A DNA stretch of 32,851 nt. Source: Phycisphaerae bacterium. GTDB lineage: Bacteria; Planctomycetota; Phycisphaerae; Phycisphaerales; UBA1924. The position numbers and the translations under genes were made by a program. The notes under the pieces are model-generated. The model saw only the letters and a list, made by a program, of their open reading frames with translations. It did no database searches and was not told the DNA's origin. How positions within the stretch are numbered: position 1 is the stretch's first letter; every line of letters begins with the position of its first letter. Location: assembly GCA_030426605.1 (NCBI GenBank), contig JAUHXM010000024.1:1-32851 (forward strand), given 5' to 3'. Below, piece by piece: positions 14,966 to 27,306 of the stretch.

Positions 14966-15097
14966 GACGAGCCGCGACCGGCAGGGAGCGGGGTTTCGGT
15001 GGCACTGGCGTCCCGCCCGCGCACGAAGTGGTCTCACAGGCGGGAGGCCTGTGCCACGGAAGCGTGGGATTCCGCTCCCTGACGGTCGCGGCTCGTC
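14966..15097. repeat. 132-base nested inverted repeat between the holB and alaS promoters
   Basis: The outer arms (14966-14991 and 15072-15097) are 26 bases with one mismatch; each begins or ends with GACGAGCCGCGACCG or its complement. The inner arms (14997-15017 and 15039-15059) match at 18 of 21 positions around GTGGCAC/GTGCCAC, with a 21-base loop. Five and twelve unpaired bases separate the two helices. The element lies exactly between the two -10 boxes of divergent genes, so it should not be in either mRNA. The arm sequences resemble short palindromes that I recall as dispersed in planctomycete and verrucomicrobial genomes; this is from memory and not verified here. Confidence 0.85.
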
Positions 15098-15105
15098 AGA
15101 CCCCG

Positions 15106-15111
15106 TACGAT
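15106..15111 (+). promoter_or_regulatory. -10 element TACGAT for alaS
   Basis: TACGAT lies 30 bases before the alaS ATG, implying a leader of about 24 bases that carries a Shine-Dalgarno GGAG (15129-15132). Confidence 0.5.
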
Positions 15112-15141
15112 CACACCCGCCCCTACCCGGAGAAGCCCGCG

Positions 15142-18197
<3,056 letters not shown>

Positions 18198-18198
<1 letters not shown>

Positions 18199-18473
18199 TG
18201 CCCGGCGACCCGCCCAGATCACGCGGGCCCGCGGGCTTCAGCACCTCGCAGGTGAAGGCTTGGGCGATCGCCCTGAGCATGGTCTACGGCACCATCGGGT
18301 TCGCCCTGCTCGGGCTTCTCATCGATTGGTGGGCGGGCACCAGCCCGTGGTTCGTGATCGGGCTCGCGATGCTCGGGCTCGCCGTCGGGATGTACCGATT
18401 CATCCGTGAGGCGCAGGCCCTGAACCGGTCGTCGTCACGCCCCCGCGGCGGGAGCACGAGCGGGCGAGAATGA
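18198..18473 (+). CDS. AtpZ/AtpI-type small membrane protein (ATPase gene 1 family)
   Basis: The 91-residue protein overlaps the alaS stop (TGATG). It has two membrane helices: AWAIALSMVYGTIGFALLGLLI and SPWFVIGLAMLGLAVGMYRFI, joined by the loop DWWAGTSPW, the typical pattern of AtpZ/AtpI proteins that assist assembly of the F0 c-ring or Mg2+ supply next to ATP synthase genes. The C-terminus is a short basic tail (RSSSRPRGG). The position just before the atp genes supports the family call. It could be co-transcribed with alaS by coupling. Confidence 0.8.
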
Positions 18474-18531
18474 GGCCCGCCTGACAGGAAAAACGGGCTC
18501 TGGCGGGCTCGCCGGGCGTGCATGGGCAAGC

Positions 18532-18537
18532 TACCCT
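18532..18537 (+). promoter_or_regulatory. candidate -10 element TACCCT for the atp gene cluster
   Basis: TACCCT fits TANNNT in the 130-base space between the AtpZ-like gene and the next membrane gene. It implies a leader of about 60 bases. No -35 box is evident. Confidence 0.3.
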
Positions 18538-18603
18538 TCCCGTCCCCGGGCGGCGAAACCGTCGTGCGTCGGACGCCCGGGGTCTGGAGTCAACGGGCAC
18601 CCG

Positions 18604-19035
18604 ATGCGAGAGACGAGCGATCATCCTGCCGCTGTGACCGCCCCGATCGCCAAGATCGCCGGCGTCGTCTTCGGCGCGATCCTCATCTGCACCGCGCTCG
18701 CGGCCGTCCTCGCGGCGACCACGGCGCCCGGCGCCCTCCCCGCCGCGATCGCCGGCGGGGTCTCCGCGCTCAGCGGCGCGATGCTCGGGCTCCGCCCCAT
18801 CGTCATGGCGGGGCAGGTCAAACCCCTCGCGCTCGCGATGGCGTGGATCTTTGGTTCCTCGACGCGGATGTTGGTCGCCTCGGGCGCGGCGCTCGCGGCC
18901 CACCTCGTGGGCGACCTCGACCCGGCCTGGACGCTCGGCGTCATGCTCGCGGCCTGCCTCGCGGCCCTCGCCGCCGAACTGCTCATCATCATGCCCGTCG
19001 TCGGCGCCAAGCCGACCACGGAGGGGGCTCACTGA
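18604..19035 (+). CDS. second AtpI-like membrane protein at the head of the F0 genes
   Basis: The 143-residue product has four hydrophobic segments (about 17-38, 43-65, 72-97 and 107-133), as in ATP synthase subunit I/AtpI-like proteins, but I see no signature motif, so the call rests mainly on size, topology and place. Its TGA overlaps the atpB ATG (TGATG), showing translational coupling with the a subunit. A role in assembly of the F0 sector is inferred. The ATG is the first in the frame, with a weak GGAG (about 18584-18587) some 16 bases upstream, so the start is only moderately sure. Confidence 0.65.
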   Translation: MRETSDHPAAVTAPIAKIAGVVFGAILICTALAAVLAATTAPGALPAAIAGGVSALSGAMLGLRPIVMAGQVKPLALAMAWIFGSSTRMLVASGAALAAHLVGDLDPAWTLGVMLAACLAALAAELLIIMPVVGAKPTTEGAH

Positions 19036-19925
19036 TGGACGTGCTCACGCTCGCGGCGGACAACCCGCTCAACCACGTGGTCAACCACTGGTTCATCAAG
19101 TCGGACAGCGGTTACTGGCTCTGGTCCGCCAACCAGACGAACCTTGTCATCTCCGCGCTCATCGTTCTGATCGTGGGCCCGTGGGCCGCCAGCAAGATCG
19201 CGACCGGCGCCGAGTCCGAGGGCCACGAGCGGTACGTCACCCGCAACCCGATCGCGCACGCCATCGAGGTGATCTGCCTCTACCTGCGGGACAACGTGAT
19301 CGAGCCCCTGCTGCACGAGCGGACGGCTCGGTTCATGCCCATCCTGCTCGCCCTGTTCTTCTTCATTCTGATCAACAACCTGCTCGGGCTCATCCCGATC
19401 ATCGACTTCCAGGCGCTCTTCGCCGGCGACATGGTGCACCAGGGCAAGGCCCCGATCGGCGGCACCGCGACCCAGAACCTCTGGGTCACGGGCGTCCTCG
19501 CCGCGTTCGCCGCCGTCGTCATCAACATCGCGGGTGTGAAGGAGCTCGGGCTCGGCGGCTACATCAAGCACCTCACCGCCGAGGCGCCCATCTTCGTCTG
19601 GCCCATCATCATCCCGATCGAGATCCTGGGCACGTTCATCAAGCCCATCGCGCTGGCCATTCGTCTGTTCGCGAACATGACGGCGGGGCACACCCTGCTC
19701 GCGGTCATCTTCATGTTCGTGAAAATGGCGCTGGAAGGCGGCATCGCCATCGGCGCCGGCATCGGCATCGTCGCGCTGCTCGCGGGCATCGCGATCTTCT
19801 TCCTCGAGATCTTCGTCGCCTTCCTGCAGGCGTTCGTGTTCATGTTCCTCACCACGGTGTTCATCAGCCTGCTGAGCCACCACGGCGACGAGCATGACCA
19901 CGATCACGCGCCCGCGGTGGCGTGA
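19035..19925 (+). CDS. atpB: F0F1 ATP synthase subunit a
   Basis: Subunit a forms the two proton half-channels beside the c-ring in the inner membrane. The 296-residue protein shows the family's membrane helices and the key region LAIRLFANMTAGH, containing the essential arginine, followed by FLQAFVFMFLTTVFIS. An N-terminal segment (about 5-30) precedes the first helix, and the conserved LLxLIP-type region reads NNLLGLIP. The C-terminus is His/Asp-rich (SHHGDEHDHDHAP), an unusual ending. The start overlaps the previous stop. Confidence 0.93.
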   Translation: MDVLTLAADNPLNHVVNHWFIKSDSGYWLWSANQTNLVISALIVLIVGPWAASKIATGAESEGHERYVTRNPIAHAIEVICLYLRDNVIEPLLHERTARFMPILLALFFFILINNLLGLIPIIDFQALFAGDMVHQGKAPIGGTATQNLWVTGVLAAFAAVVINIAGVKELGLGGYIKHLTAEAPIFVWPIIIPIEILGTFIKPIALAIRLFANMTAGHTLLAVIFMFVKMALEGGIAIGAGIGIVALLAGIAIFFLEIFVAFLQAFVFMFLTTVFISLLSHHGDEHDHDHAPAVA

Positions 19926-20396
<471 letters not shown>

Positions 20397-20507
20397 GGCA
20401 CACCCTCGGAGACCCTGGTCTCACCAATCCACACCCTTCGTTCGACGAAAGTCGGGCGCGGGGTTTCCCTTGAGACACGCCGCCCGCGGCATCCACGGAG
20501 TGCACGC

Positions 20508-21161
20508 ATGAACCGCTTCGCTCGATTCCTCGTCCTCGCCCTCGCGGCGTTCCTCACGATCGGCATGCTCGCCGCCCCGCTGGGCAGCACCGCCCACGCC
20601 GCCGACGAGCCCGCCCACGCCGCCGACGGGCACGGCGGGCACGGCGACGCCGAGCACCAGGGCCCCATCCCCACCGTCATGCAGGGGCTCGCGCCCGCGA
20701 TCACGGCGCTGATCGCATTCGGCATCGTGCTGGGCGTCATCTACGTCGCGATCTGGCCCAAGATGGCCAAGGGCCTCGACGAGCGTGCCAACAAGATCAA
20801 GGACGAGATCGCCGCCGCCGAGCGCGCCCGCAAGCAGGCCGCCGACGCCCTGGACGAGTACGAGAAGAACCTCGCCGAGGCCCGCGCTGAGGCGAAGGCG
20901 ATGCTCGAACAGACCAAGGCCGAGCAGGCCGAGCTCGCCGCGTCGCTCAAGGCAAAGGCGGACAAGGAGCTCACCGAGCTCCGCGACCGGGCCCGCCAGG
21001 ACATCGAGTCCGCCAAGCGTGCCGCCGTCAACGAGCTCTACGCCGAGTCCGTCACGCTCGCGTCCAACATCGCCGGCAAGATCCTCCAGCGTGAGGTCTC
21101 CGCGGGCGACCAGCAGCGGCTCGTCGAGGAGTCCCTCGCCGAGATGAAGGCGTCCAACTAA
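20508..21161 (+). CDS. atpF: F0F1 ATP synthase subunit b with signal-like leader
   Basis: Subunit b is the peripheral stalk linking F0 to F1. The 217-residue protein has one true membrane helix (about 64-84, ITALIAFGIVLGVIYVAIWP) followed by a long charged coiled coil (WPKMAKGLDERANKIKDEI onward) as in all b subunits. It differs at the N-terminus: a signal-like segment (1-32, ending AHAA) and a His-rich stretch (HAADGHGGHGDAEHQ) precede the membrane helix. If the leader is cleaved, the His-rich part would face the periplasm. The 111-base spacer after atpE contains a GAGAC-CCTG-GTCTC hairpin (20409-20422). No b' subunit gene is seen. Confidence 0.9.
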   Translation: MNRFARFLVLALAAFLTIGMLAAPLGSTAHAADEPAHAADGHGGHGDAEHQGPIPTVMQGLAPAITALIAFGIVLGVIYVAIWPKMAKGLDERANKIKDEIAAAERARKQAADALDEYEKNLAEARAEAKAMLEQTKAEQAELAASLKAKADKELTELRDRARQDIESAKRAAVNELYAESVTLASNIAGKILQREVSAGDQQRLVEESLAEMKASN

Positions 21162-21175
21162 CCGGGGAGGCACGC

Positions 21176-21790
21176 ATGCCGCTCGTTGAATCCAAGCCCG
21201 ACGCCCTCGCCCGTGTCTACGCCGCGAGTCTCTTCGAACTCGCCGAAGCCGACGGCGGGCAGGCCCGCGCCGAGGAGATCCTCGGCGAACTCGAGGACAT
21301 CCTCGAACTCGCCCGCTCCAACCCGGGCTTCTCAGAGTTCCTCGCCTCCCGCGTCCTCTCGAGCGACAAGCGCGGCGCCGCGCTCAGGTCGATGCTCCAG
21401 GGCAAGTGCCAGGACCTCACGCTCCGGTTCCTCCTGCTGCTGAACCAGAAGGGCCGCCTCGGTCACCTGCCCGCGATCACCGCGGCCTTGGACCACACCG
21501 TGCAGGAACGCTTCGGACGCGTCGAAGTGGATGTCTTCACCGCCACCCCGATCGGGTCCGACGAGGTCACCCTCGTCAAGAACAAGCTCCAGGCGGCGCT
21601 GGGCAAAGAGCCCATCATCCACCCCTACACCGACGAGTCCATGATCGGCGGCATCAAGGTCCGCGTGGGTGACCAGCTCATCGATGGCTCGCTCTCCACC
21701 CGCCTCCGCCAGATGAAAGACCGCCTCACCCGCGACGGCGGCGCCACCGTCCGCGGCAAGATCGCCGACATGATCGACGACGCCTCCTGA
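21176..21790 (+). CDS. atpH: F0F1 ATP synthase subunit delta
   Basis: The delta subunit caps the F1 head and binds subunit b. The 204-residue product has the N-terminal helical bundle opening [13 protein letters not shown] and the C-terminal family signature: [14 protein letters not shown], then [23 protein letters not shown] and [16 protein letters not shown] strong GGGGAGG (21164-21170) stands five bases before the ATG, and atpF ends 14 bases upstream. In most bacteria atpA, atpG, atpD and atpC follow; here pgk follows after 35 bases, so the F1 genes must be elsewhere. Confidence 0.92.
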   Translation: MPLVESKPDALARVYAASLFELAEADGGQARAEEILGELEDILELARSNPGFSEFLASRVLSSDKRGAALRSMLQGKCQDLTLRFLLLLNQKGRLGHLPAITAALDHTVQERFGRVEVDVFTATPIGSDEVTLVKNKLQAALGKEPIIHPYTDESMIGGIKVRVGDQLIDGSLSTRLRQMKDRLTRDGGATVRGKIADMIDDAS

Positions 21791-21825
21791 ACCCGCATCC
21801 GCGCCAACGCGCGGGGAGCACACCC

Positions 21826-23028
21826 ATGCCCAAGAAGACCATCGCAGCCGTCGACGTCGCCGGCAAGCGCGTTCTCGTGCGCGTCGATTTCAACGTCCCC
21901 CTCGATGGGTCCACCATCACCGACGACCGCCGGATCCAGGCCGCCCTCCCCACCATCAAGTCGATCATCGACCGCGGCGGCAAGGCGATCCTGATGTCCC
22001 ACCTCGGGCGCCCCGAGGGCACCGGCGTCGAGCCCGCGCTCTCCCTGCACCCCGTGGCCGAACGCCTCAGCGAGCTGCTCGGCAAGCCCGTCGCCTTCCC
22101 GAGCCACGACTGCGTGGACGCGAACGCCGCCGCGGGCGTCGCCGCGATGAACGACGGCGACGTGCTGCTGCTCGAGAACCTCCGCTTCCACAAAGCCGAG
22201 AAGAAGGGCGACGCCGACTTTGCCGCCAAGCTCGCGGCGTACGCGGACGTCTATGTCAACGACGCCTTCGGCACCTGCCACCGCGAAGACGCCTCGATGG
22301 TCGCCGTCCCCAAGGCCGTCAACGGCGAGAAGGTCTGCGGCTTCCTCGTCGAGAAGGAAATCAAGTACCTCTCCGACGCCCTGGCCAACCCCGCGCGCCC
22401 GTTCGTCGTCATCCTCGGCGGCGCCAAGGTCTCCGACAAGCTCCCCGCCATCGAGCACCTGCTCACCAAGGCCGACGCCATCCTCGTCGGCGGCGCCATG
22501 GCCTACACCTTCGTCAAGGCCCTCGGGCACGAGGTCGGTGACTCCCGCGTCGAGGCCGACAAGGTCGCCCACGCCAAACGCATCATCGACGGCGCTGCCA
22601 ACTCCGCGATCGACCTCCACCTCCCGACCGACCACATCTGCTCGACGCAGTTCGCCGCAGACTCGGGCGACATCGAGGTCTTCACCGACGAGATCAAGCC
22701 CGGCTACATGGGCCTGGACATCGGCCCGGTGACCCAGGGCCACTACGCCGAGGTCATCGCCCACGCCAAGACCGTCGTCTGGAACGGGCCCATGGGCGTC
22801 TTCGAGTGGCGTCCCTTCCGCATCGGCACCAAGTCCGTCGCAAAGGCCTGCGTCGAAGCCACCGAGAACGGGGCGACGACCATCGTGGGCGGGGGCGATT
22901 CCGCCGCCGCCGCCGAGCAGTTCGAGGTCGCCGACAAGCTCTCCCACGTCTCCACCGGCGGCGGGGCCAGCCTCGCGATGCTCGAGGGCAAGGCCTTCGC
23001 CGCGGTCGATCTCCTCGACGAGGCGTGA
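21826..23028 (+). CDS. pgk: phosphoglycerate kinase
   Basis: PGK transfers the acyl phosphate of 1,3-bisphosphoglycerate to ADP in glycolysis. The 400-residue length is standard. Motifs include [14 protein letters not shown] (15-28), [32 protein letters not shown], the hinge and nucleotide region [24 protein letters not shown] and the phosphate-binding [12 protein letters not shown] with a closing STGGGASL. All substrate-binding arginines expected at these motifs are present. It is preceded by GGGGAG and lies 35 bases after atpH in the same direction, suggesting co-transcription with the F0 genes, a pairing of two ATP-forming systems. Confidence 0.96.
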   Translation: MPKKTIAAVDVAGKRVLVRVDFNVPLDGSTITDDRRIQAALPTIKSIIDRGGKAILMSHLGRPEGTGVEPALSLHPVAERLSELLGKPVAFPSHDCVDANAAAGVAAMNDGDVLLLENLRFHKAEKKGDADFAAKLAAYADVYVNDAFGTCHREDASMVAVPKAVNGEKVCGFLVEKEIKYLSDALANPARPFVVILGGAKVSDKLPAIEHLLTKADAILVGGAMAYTFVKALGHEVGDSRVEADKVAHAKRIIDGAANSAIDLHLPTDHICSTQFAADSGDIEVFTDEIKPGYMGLDIGPVTQGHYAEVIAHAKTVVWNGPMGVFEWRPFRIGTKSVAKACVEATENGATTIVGGGDSAAAAEQFEVADKLSHVSTGGGASLAMLEGKAFAAVDLLDEA

Positions 23029-23038
23029 GCCCCTCGCG

Positions 23039-23044
23039 TAGGCT
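23039..23044 (+). promoter_or_regulatory. -10 element TAGGCT of a leaderless kinase promoter
   Basis: TAGGCT is followed by exactly six bases and a GTG start. No Shine-Dalgarno sequence lies between them. Confidence 0.5.
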
Positions 23045-23050
23045 CGGGGC

Positions 23051-23776
23051 GTGAACACGACCCCCTCCCGCTTCGGCATCAAACCAGGCCGCGTCCTCGC
23101 GTCCAAGTACGTCGTGGACGAGTTCCTCGGCTCGGGCTGGGAGGGCGAGGTCTACCTCGTCACCGAACGCCTCACCGGCGCCCAGCGCGCCGCCAAGCTC
23201 TTCTTCCCCGAACGCAACCCGCGGAATAAGTCCGTCCTCTTCTACGCGCGAAAGCTCGAGAAGCTCCGCGACTGCCGCATGGTCATCCAGTACCACCACT
23301 CCGAGAAACTCCGCCTCCGCGGGGAGGACGTCCACGTCCTCTTCTCCGAGTTTGTCGAGGGCGCCATCCTCGCCGACTTCATCGCCGACCAGCCCGGCAA
23401 ACGCATGCAGCCCTACGCCGCGATGCACCTGCTCCGCGCGCTCGCGGCGGGGCTCGCCGAGATCCACGAACGCCGCGAGTATCACGGAGACCTCCACGCG
23501 GGCAACATCCTCGTCTCACGCCGCGGCGTCCACTTCGACGCCCGCTTCGTGGACCTCTACGACTGGGGCCGCGCCACCAAGGCGCACATCATCTCGGATG
23601 TCTGCCAGCTCGTCCGCGTCTTCCACGAAGCCGTTGGGGGTCCCAAGCACTACCCCAAGGCACCGCCCGAGGTGAAGCACATCTGCGCGGGCCTGCGCAA
23701 CACGCTCATCGCGAAGCGCTTCCCCGACTCCTGGGCGCTCGTCCGTCACCTCGACACCTTCGAGTGGGACGACTGA
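23051..23776 (+). CDS. small protein kinase-like (kinase-fold) phosphotransferase
   Basis: The 241-residue protein has the elements of a minimal protein-kinase fold: glycine loop LGSGWEGEVYLV (26-37), ATP lysine Lys49 in AAKLFF, catalytic loop HGDLHAGN (145-152, Asp147 and Asn152) and a metal site DLYDWGR (168-174) in place of DFG. The HGDLHxxN loop and absence of an activation segment with APE resemble the RIO/ABC1/aminoglycoside-kinase side of the superfamily rather than Hanks-type Ser/Thr kinases, although the start resembles bacterial Ser/Thr kinases. There is no membrane or sensor domain. The GTG start follows TAGGCT by six bases. It ends two bases from the convergent alcohol dehydrogenase gene. 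The substrate is unknown. Confidence 0.75.
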   Translation: MNTTPSRFGIKPGRVLASKYVVDEFLGSGWEGEVYLVTERLTGAQRAAKLFFPERNPRNKSVLFYARKLEKLRDCRMVIQYHHSEKLRLRGEDVHVLFSEFVEGAILADFIADQPGKRMQPYAAMHLLRALAAGLAEIHERREYHGDLHAGNILVSRRGVHFDARFVDLYDWGRATKAHIISDVCQLVRVFHEAVGGPKHYPKAPPEVKHICAGLRNTLIAKRFPDSWALVRHLDTFEWDD

Positions 23777-23778
23777 GC

Positions 23779-24798
23779 TCAGCCCAGGTCCTGCTCGAGC
23801 ACGATGCGGTAGCGGGCCTTGCCCGCCCGGAGGTGCTCGAACGCCTCGTTCGCTTCGGACATCTTGAACGTCTCGGTCTTCGGCGCGATCGAATGCCGCG
23901 CACAGAAGTCGAGCATGTCCGCGATCGTCGTCGGGCTGCCGATGGGCGAGCCGCTCACCGACTTCTGCCCCATGATGATCGGGAACGCCGTCACCGGGAT
24001 CGGCTCGAGCACCGCCCCAACCACGTGCAGCCGTCCCTTGGGCGCGAGCGCCGCGATGTACGCCTCCCAGTTCAGCGGCACGTTCACGGTGCTGACGATG
24101 AAATCGAACCGCCCGGCCTCCGCCTCGATCGCCGCGTCGTCGCGCGAGTTCACACACCGGTGCGCGCCGAGCGACTTCGCCTCCTCCATCTTCGCGCCCG
24201 TGGAAGTGAACGCCGTCACCTCGCACCCCCATTTGTTGAGGAACCCCAGCGCCATGTGCCCGAGCCCGCCGATGCCGATCACACCGACGCGATCGGTTGG
24301 CTTGACGCCGAACTGCACGATCGGGTTGAAGACCGTGATCCCGCCGCAGAACAGCGGGCCCGCCGCGAGCGAGCTCACACCCTCGGGCAGCGGCACCGCG
24401 AACGCCGCGTTCGAGCGCACGTGCGACGCGAACCCGCCGTGCCGACCGACGATCGTGCCCTCCATCTGCGCGCAGAGGTTGTGATCCCCGCCCACGCACT
24501 GCTGGCAGTGCATGCAGCTGCCCGACTGCCACCCCACGCCGACGCGCTGCCCGAGCTCCAGATGCGTCACGAGCTCGCCCTTGGCGACGACCGTCCCCGC
24601 CGCCTCGTGCCCCGGCACAAACGGGTACTGCGCCATGCCCCACTCGTTCTCGAGCATCGAGAGGTCCGAGTGGCAGATGCCGCAGTGCGTGACCGCGACG
24701 TCCACATCATGCGGCCCGAGCTCGCCGAGCTCGTACTCAAACGGGGTCAGCTCGCCCTTCGCCTCGCCCGCCGCCATCGCCTTCACCGTCGTGCCCAT
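23779..24798 (-). CDS. zinc-dependent alcohol dehydrogenase (YahK/cinnamyl-alcohol type)
   Basis: This is a medium-chain dehydrogenase that interconverts aldehydes and alcohols with NAD(P)H. From the ATG at 24798 it has 339 residues. Catalytic zinc ligands are Cys39 (THCGICHSD), His64 (VPGHEAAG) and Cys151; the structural zinc site is Cys95, Cys98, Cys101 and Cys109. The coenzyme motif GIGGLGH is at 175-181. The start is fixed by GAGGAG seven bases upstream; an earlier in-frame ATG at 24837 overlaps the mutL stop and would add 13 residues. It follows mutL by 35 bases and is probably read from the same message. The YahK-like pattern suggests broad aldehyde reduction; the substrate is not known. 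Confidence 0.9.
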   Translation of the reverse strand: MGTTVKAMAAGEAKGELTPFEYELGELGPHDVDVAVTHCGICHSDLSMLENEWGMAQYPFVPGHEAAGTVVAKGELVTHLELGQRVGVGWQSGSCMHCQQCVGGDHNLCAQMEGTIVGRHGGFASHVRSNAAFAVPLPEGVSSLAAGPLFCGGITVFNPIVQFGVKPTDRVGVIGIGGLGHMALGFLNKWGCEVTAFTSTGAKMEEAKSLGAHRCVNSRDDAAIEAEAGRFDFIVSTVNVPLNWEAYIAALAPKGRLHVVGAVLEPIPVTAFPIIMGQKSVSGSPIGSPTTIADMLDFCARHSIAPKTETFKMSEANEAFEHLRAGKARYRIVLEQDLG

Positions 24799-24833
24799 CG
24801 ATATTCTCCTCGCCCCCATCGGGTGTTCTGTCT

Positions 24834-26681
24834 TCATCGCCGATCGAACAGTCGCTCGAGCTCCGCGATCGTCAGCCGGACCGTCGTCGGCCGCCCATGC
24901 GGGCAGCTGCCCGACCGCTCGGTCCGCGCGCGCATTTCAAGAATCTCACGCATCTCATCGTCGCTCAGCGCGTCCCCCGCCTTGATCGCGGCCTTGCACG
25001 CCATCATGTCCAGCACCTCGTGCAGCGCCTCCTCGGTGTCCGGCGAGACGCCGTCACGCGCAAACCGCTCGAGTACGTCCTTGACGAACTCGTCGGGCTC
25101 CACGTTCCGCGACTGCAAGAAGCTCGGGTACGCGTGCACGCCCACCGTCCGCGGGCCCAGCGGGCTCGCCTCGACGCCCACCCGCTCCAGGAGCGGCCCC
25201 AGCTCGTCCAGCCGCGACACCACGTCCTCATCCGCCTCGACCACCGCGGGCGTCAGCAGGCGCTGGACCTCCAACGCCCCCGACGCCGTCACCCGCGCGA
25301 GCAGCTTCTCGAACATCACCCGCTCGTGCAGCGCGTGCTGATCGATGATGACCACCCCGTGCTCGTCCTGGGTGACCAGGAAACTGTTGTGCACCTGCAG
25401 AACCCGGTCCGCGCGCCGAACCGTGCCCATCGAATCGGTCGCCTCGTGCCGCGGCATGGGCACGGGCGATCCGACCGACGCGGGCTTCGCCTCGGTGTAC
25501 GACGCCCCCAGAACCTCGGGCCCCTGCGCCAAGGCATCGCGGAGCGCCTCGGCCGACCCCGTCGGTGCCCATGCACGCGCCGGGGTCGGGACGCTCGGCG
25601 GCAGGATCCCATCCCCTCCCGCGTGCCGATCCTTCCCGAGCCGACTCAGCACCGTCGGCGTCAGGTCCGCCCGCTGCAGCGCCTCGCGCACGCTCCGCAG
25701 CACCGCCTGGTGCACCATGGACTGATCCCGGAAACGCACCTCGAGCTTCGCCGGGTGAACGTTCACATCGAACGCCGTGGGCGACATCTCGAGCATCAGC
25801 ACCGCCGTCGGGTGCCGCCCGGGCTCGATCAACCCGCGGTAGGCCTCGCGCAGCGCGTGCTGGATCGACCGGTCGCGGATCCAACGCCCGTTCAGGAACA
25901 CGTGCTGCGCGCTCGCCGTTGCGCGCGCGATCGCGGGCAATCCCGCGAGCCCCCAGATCAGCACGCCCCGGTCGTCGTCGAACCGGTCCCACGTCACCTC
26001 GACCAACTGGCTCTCGAGTTCCTTGCCCAGGACCGCCAGCGTCCGCTCGCGCGGCGACTGCCCGGGCGCGACGTCCAGCATCCGGCGTCCCTCGCCCTCA
26101 ACAACAAACCCCACCGCCGGGTGCGCGAGCGCGAGCCGGCGGACCCAATCGACGCACCGTGTGCGCTCGGTCGTCGCGGTCCGCAAAAACTTCCGCCGAG
26201 CGGGCGTGTTGAAGTACAGGTTCCGCACCTCGAAGACCGTCCCGACGGGCCCGCTCGCGGGGCGGACGGGCTCGGTCTCGGCACCCTCCGCGCGGATCTC
26301 GTGCGCCGATTCGTCGTCCTTGGTGCGCGACCGGATGCTCATGCGCGCAACGGACGCGATCGACGCGACCGCCTCACCCCGGAACCCCAGCGTGCCCACA
26401 CGGTCCAGATCCGCCTCCTCGCGGAGCTTGCTCGTGGCGTGCGACGCGAGCGCCAGGGGCAGCTCGTCGGCCGTCATCCCGCTCCCGTCATCGACGATCC
26501 GGATGAGCTCGATCCCGCCCTCGGTGAGTTCGACACGCACCCGCGTCGCCCCGGCGTCGATCGCGTTCTCGACCAGCTCCTTCACGACGCTCGCCGGGCG
26601 TTCGATCACCTCGCCCGCCGCGATCTGGTTCACCAGATGCGCCGAGAGCTTGCGGATCCGACCTGTCGCGACACCCTCCAT
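24834..26681 (-). CDS. mutL: DNA mismatch repair protein MutL (endonuclease type)
   Basis: MutL couples mismatch recognition by MutS to strand incision. The 615-residue protein has the N-terminal GHKL ATPase: [20 protein letters not shown] (18-37), ENAIDAG, DDGSGM (64-69) and TLGFRGEA. The C-terminal domain carries the endonuclease metal motif [12 protein letters not shown] (447-458), ACKAAIKAG and CPHGRPT (Cys593, His595). This identifies the nicking form of MutL, found in bacteria without MutH-directed repair. A variable linker (about 340-410) joins the domains. The ATG is supported by a TACGAT box eight bases upstream. mutS is not in the window. Confidence 0.95.
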   Translation of the reverse strand: MEGVATGRIRKLSAHLVNQIAAGEVIERPASVVKELVENAIDAGATRVRVELTEGGIELIRIVDDGSGMTADELPLALASHATSKLREEADLDRVGTLGFRGEAVASIASVARMSIRSRTKDDESAHEIRAEGAETEPVRPASGPVGTVFEVRNLYFNTPARRKFLRTATTERTRCVDWVRRLALAHPAVGFVVEGEGRRMLDVAPGQSPRERTLAVLGKELESQLVEVTWDRFDDDRGVLIWGLAGLPAIARATASAQHVFLNGRWIRDRSIQHALREAYRGLIEPGRHPTAVLMLEMSPTAFDVNVHPAKLEVRFRDQSMVHQAVLRSVREALQRADLTPTVLSRLGKDRHAGGDGILPPSVPTPARAWAPTGSAEALRDALAQGPEVLGASYTEAKPASVGSPVPMPRHEATDSMGTVRRADRVLQVHNSFLVTQDEHGVVIIDQHALHERVMFEKLLARVTASGALEVQRLLTPAVVEADEDVVSRLDELGPLLERVGVEASPLGPRTVGVHAYPSFLQSRNVEPDEFVKDVLERFARDGVSPDTEEALHEVLDMMACKAAIKAGDALSDDEMREILEMRARTERSGSCPHGRPTTVRLTIAELERLFDRR

Positions 26682-26689
26682 GAACGGGC

Positions 26690-26695
26690 ATCGTA
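26690..26695 (-). promoter_or_regulatory. -10 element TACGAT upstream of mutL
   Basis: On the minus strand TACGAT lies eight bases before the mutL ATG, two more than in the strict leaderless cases, so the mRNA would have a leader of at most about two bases. It shares a 64-base divergent region with the HIT gene promoter. Confidence 0.45.
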
Positions 26696-26733
26696 CGAGC
26701 GCCCGGGCCGGGGCGTCCCGTCCCCGGATCCAC

Positions 26734-26739
26734 TACCAT
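26734..26739 (+). promoter_or_regulatory. -10 element TACCAT of a leaderless HIT-gene promoter
   Basis: TACCAT is followed by exactly six bases and the ATG; there is no Shine-Dalgarno sequence. Confidence 0.55.
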
Positions 26740-26745
26740 CCGGGC

Positions 26746-27198
26746 ATGACCGACTCCGTATTCAGCAAAATCATCCGGGGCGAGATCCCCGCGCACAAGA
26801 TCTACGAGGACGATTTCGCGATCGCGATCCTCGACATCAACCCCCTGAGCGAGGGGCACGCCTTGGTGATCCCCAAGGAGCCCGCCGAAACGCTCCACGA
26901 GCTCTCCGACGAGCACGCCGCCGCGGTCGGGCGCATCCTCCCCCGCATCTGCCGGGCGCTCAAGAAGGTCACCGGGTGCGAGGCGTACAACGTCCTGCAG
27001 AACAACGGCGCCGACGCCGGGCAGGAAGTCCCCCACGTCCACTTCCACGTCATCCCGCGTTTCCCCGGGCGCGGCATCCCGGTCTCGGGCAAGCCTGACA
27101 AAGACAACGGGCCCGGGCTGATCAAGGAGTGGCACCCGGGCACGCTGACGCAGGAAGAAGCGCTCGAGATTGGCAGGCAGATCAAGCGCCTGCTTTGA
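26746..27198 (+). CDS. HIT-family nucleotide hydrolase (Hint-like)
   Basis: HIT proteins hydrolyse nucleoside phosphoramidates or dinucleoside polyphosphates in the cytoplasm. The 150-residue product has the usual N-terminus SVFSKIIRGEIPAHKIYED, the strand GHALVIPKEP, YNVLQNNGADAGQEVPH and the catalytic triad HVHFH (His97, His99, His101) followed by VIPRF. The tail (about 120-150) is an added helical end beyond the minimal 110-residue fold. The ATG is chosen because it follows TACCAT by six bases and gives the standard N-terminus; a longer frame upstream runs antisense to mutL. It converges with birA across a large hairpin. Confidence 0.92.
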   Translation: MTDSVFSKIIRGEIPAHKIYEDDFAIAILDINPLSEGHALVIPKEPAETLHELSDEHAAAVGRILPRICRALKKVTGCEAYNVLQNNGADAGQEVPHVHFHVIPRFPGRGIPVSGKPDKDNGPGLIKEWHPGTLTQEEALEIGRQIKRLL

Positions 27199-27219
27199 GG
27201 GTGGCAGATGCACGCACCT

Positions 27220-27302
27220 CACGCCGCGGATGAGCGCAGCGAATCCAGCGGATTGATACCGATCACGCATCCGCTGGATTCGCGTTGCTCATCCGCGGCG
27301 TG
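27220..27302. repeat. 83-base imperfect inverted repeat between HIT and birA
   Basis: The arms (27220-27252 and 27270-27302) are 33 bases each and match at 30 positions; the three mismatches are adjacent, in the middle of the arm, and form one internal loop. The loop is 17 bases. The outermost stem begins CACGCCGCGGATGAGC. The element fills the space between two convergent genes and could serve as a two-way transcription stop, although neither side has a T-run; its size is more like a dispersed palindromic element. Confidence 0.85.
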
Positions 27303-27306
27303 GCGC

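Noticed and set aside
15112-15141. T-box or other riboswitch controlling alaS
   Set aside because: The strong hairpin lies upstream of the TACGAT box and so outside the expected transcript; the leader is only about 24 bases and contains no T-box sequence.
24799-24837. Alternative alcohol dehydrogenase start overlapping the mutL stop (ATGA)
   Set aside because: The internal ATG at 24798 has GAGGAG at ideal spacing and gives the standard family N-terminus.
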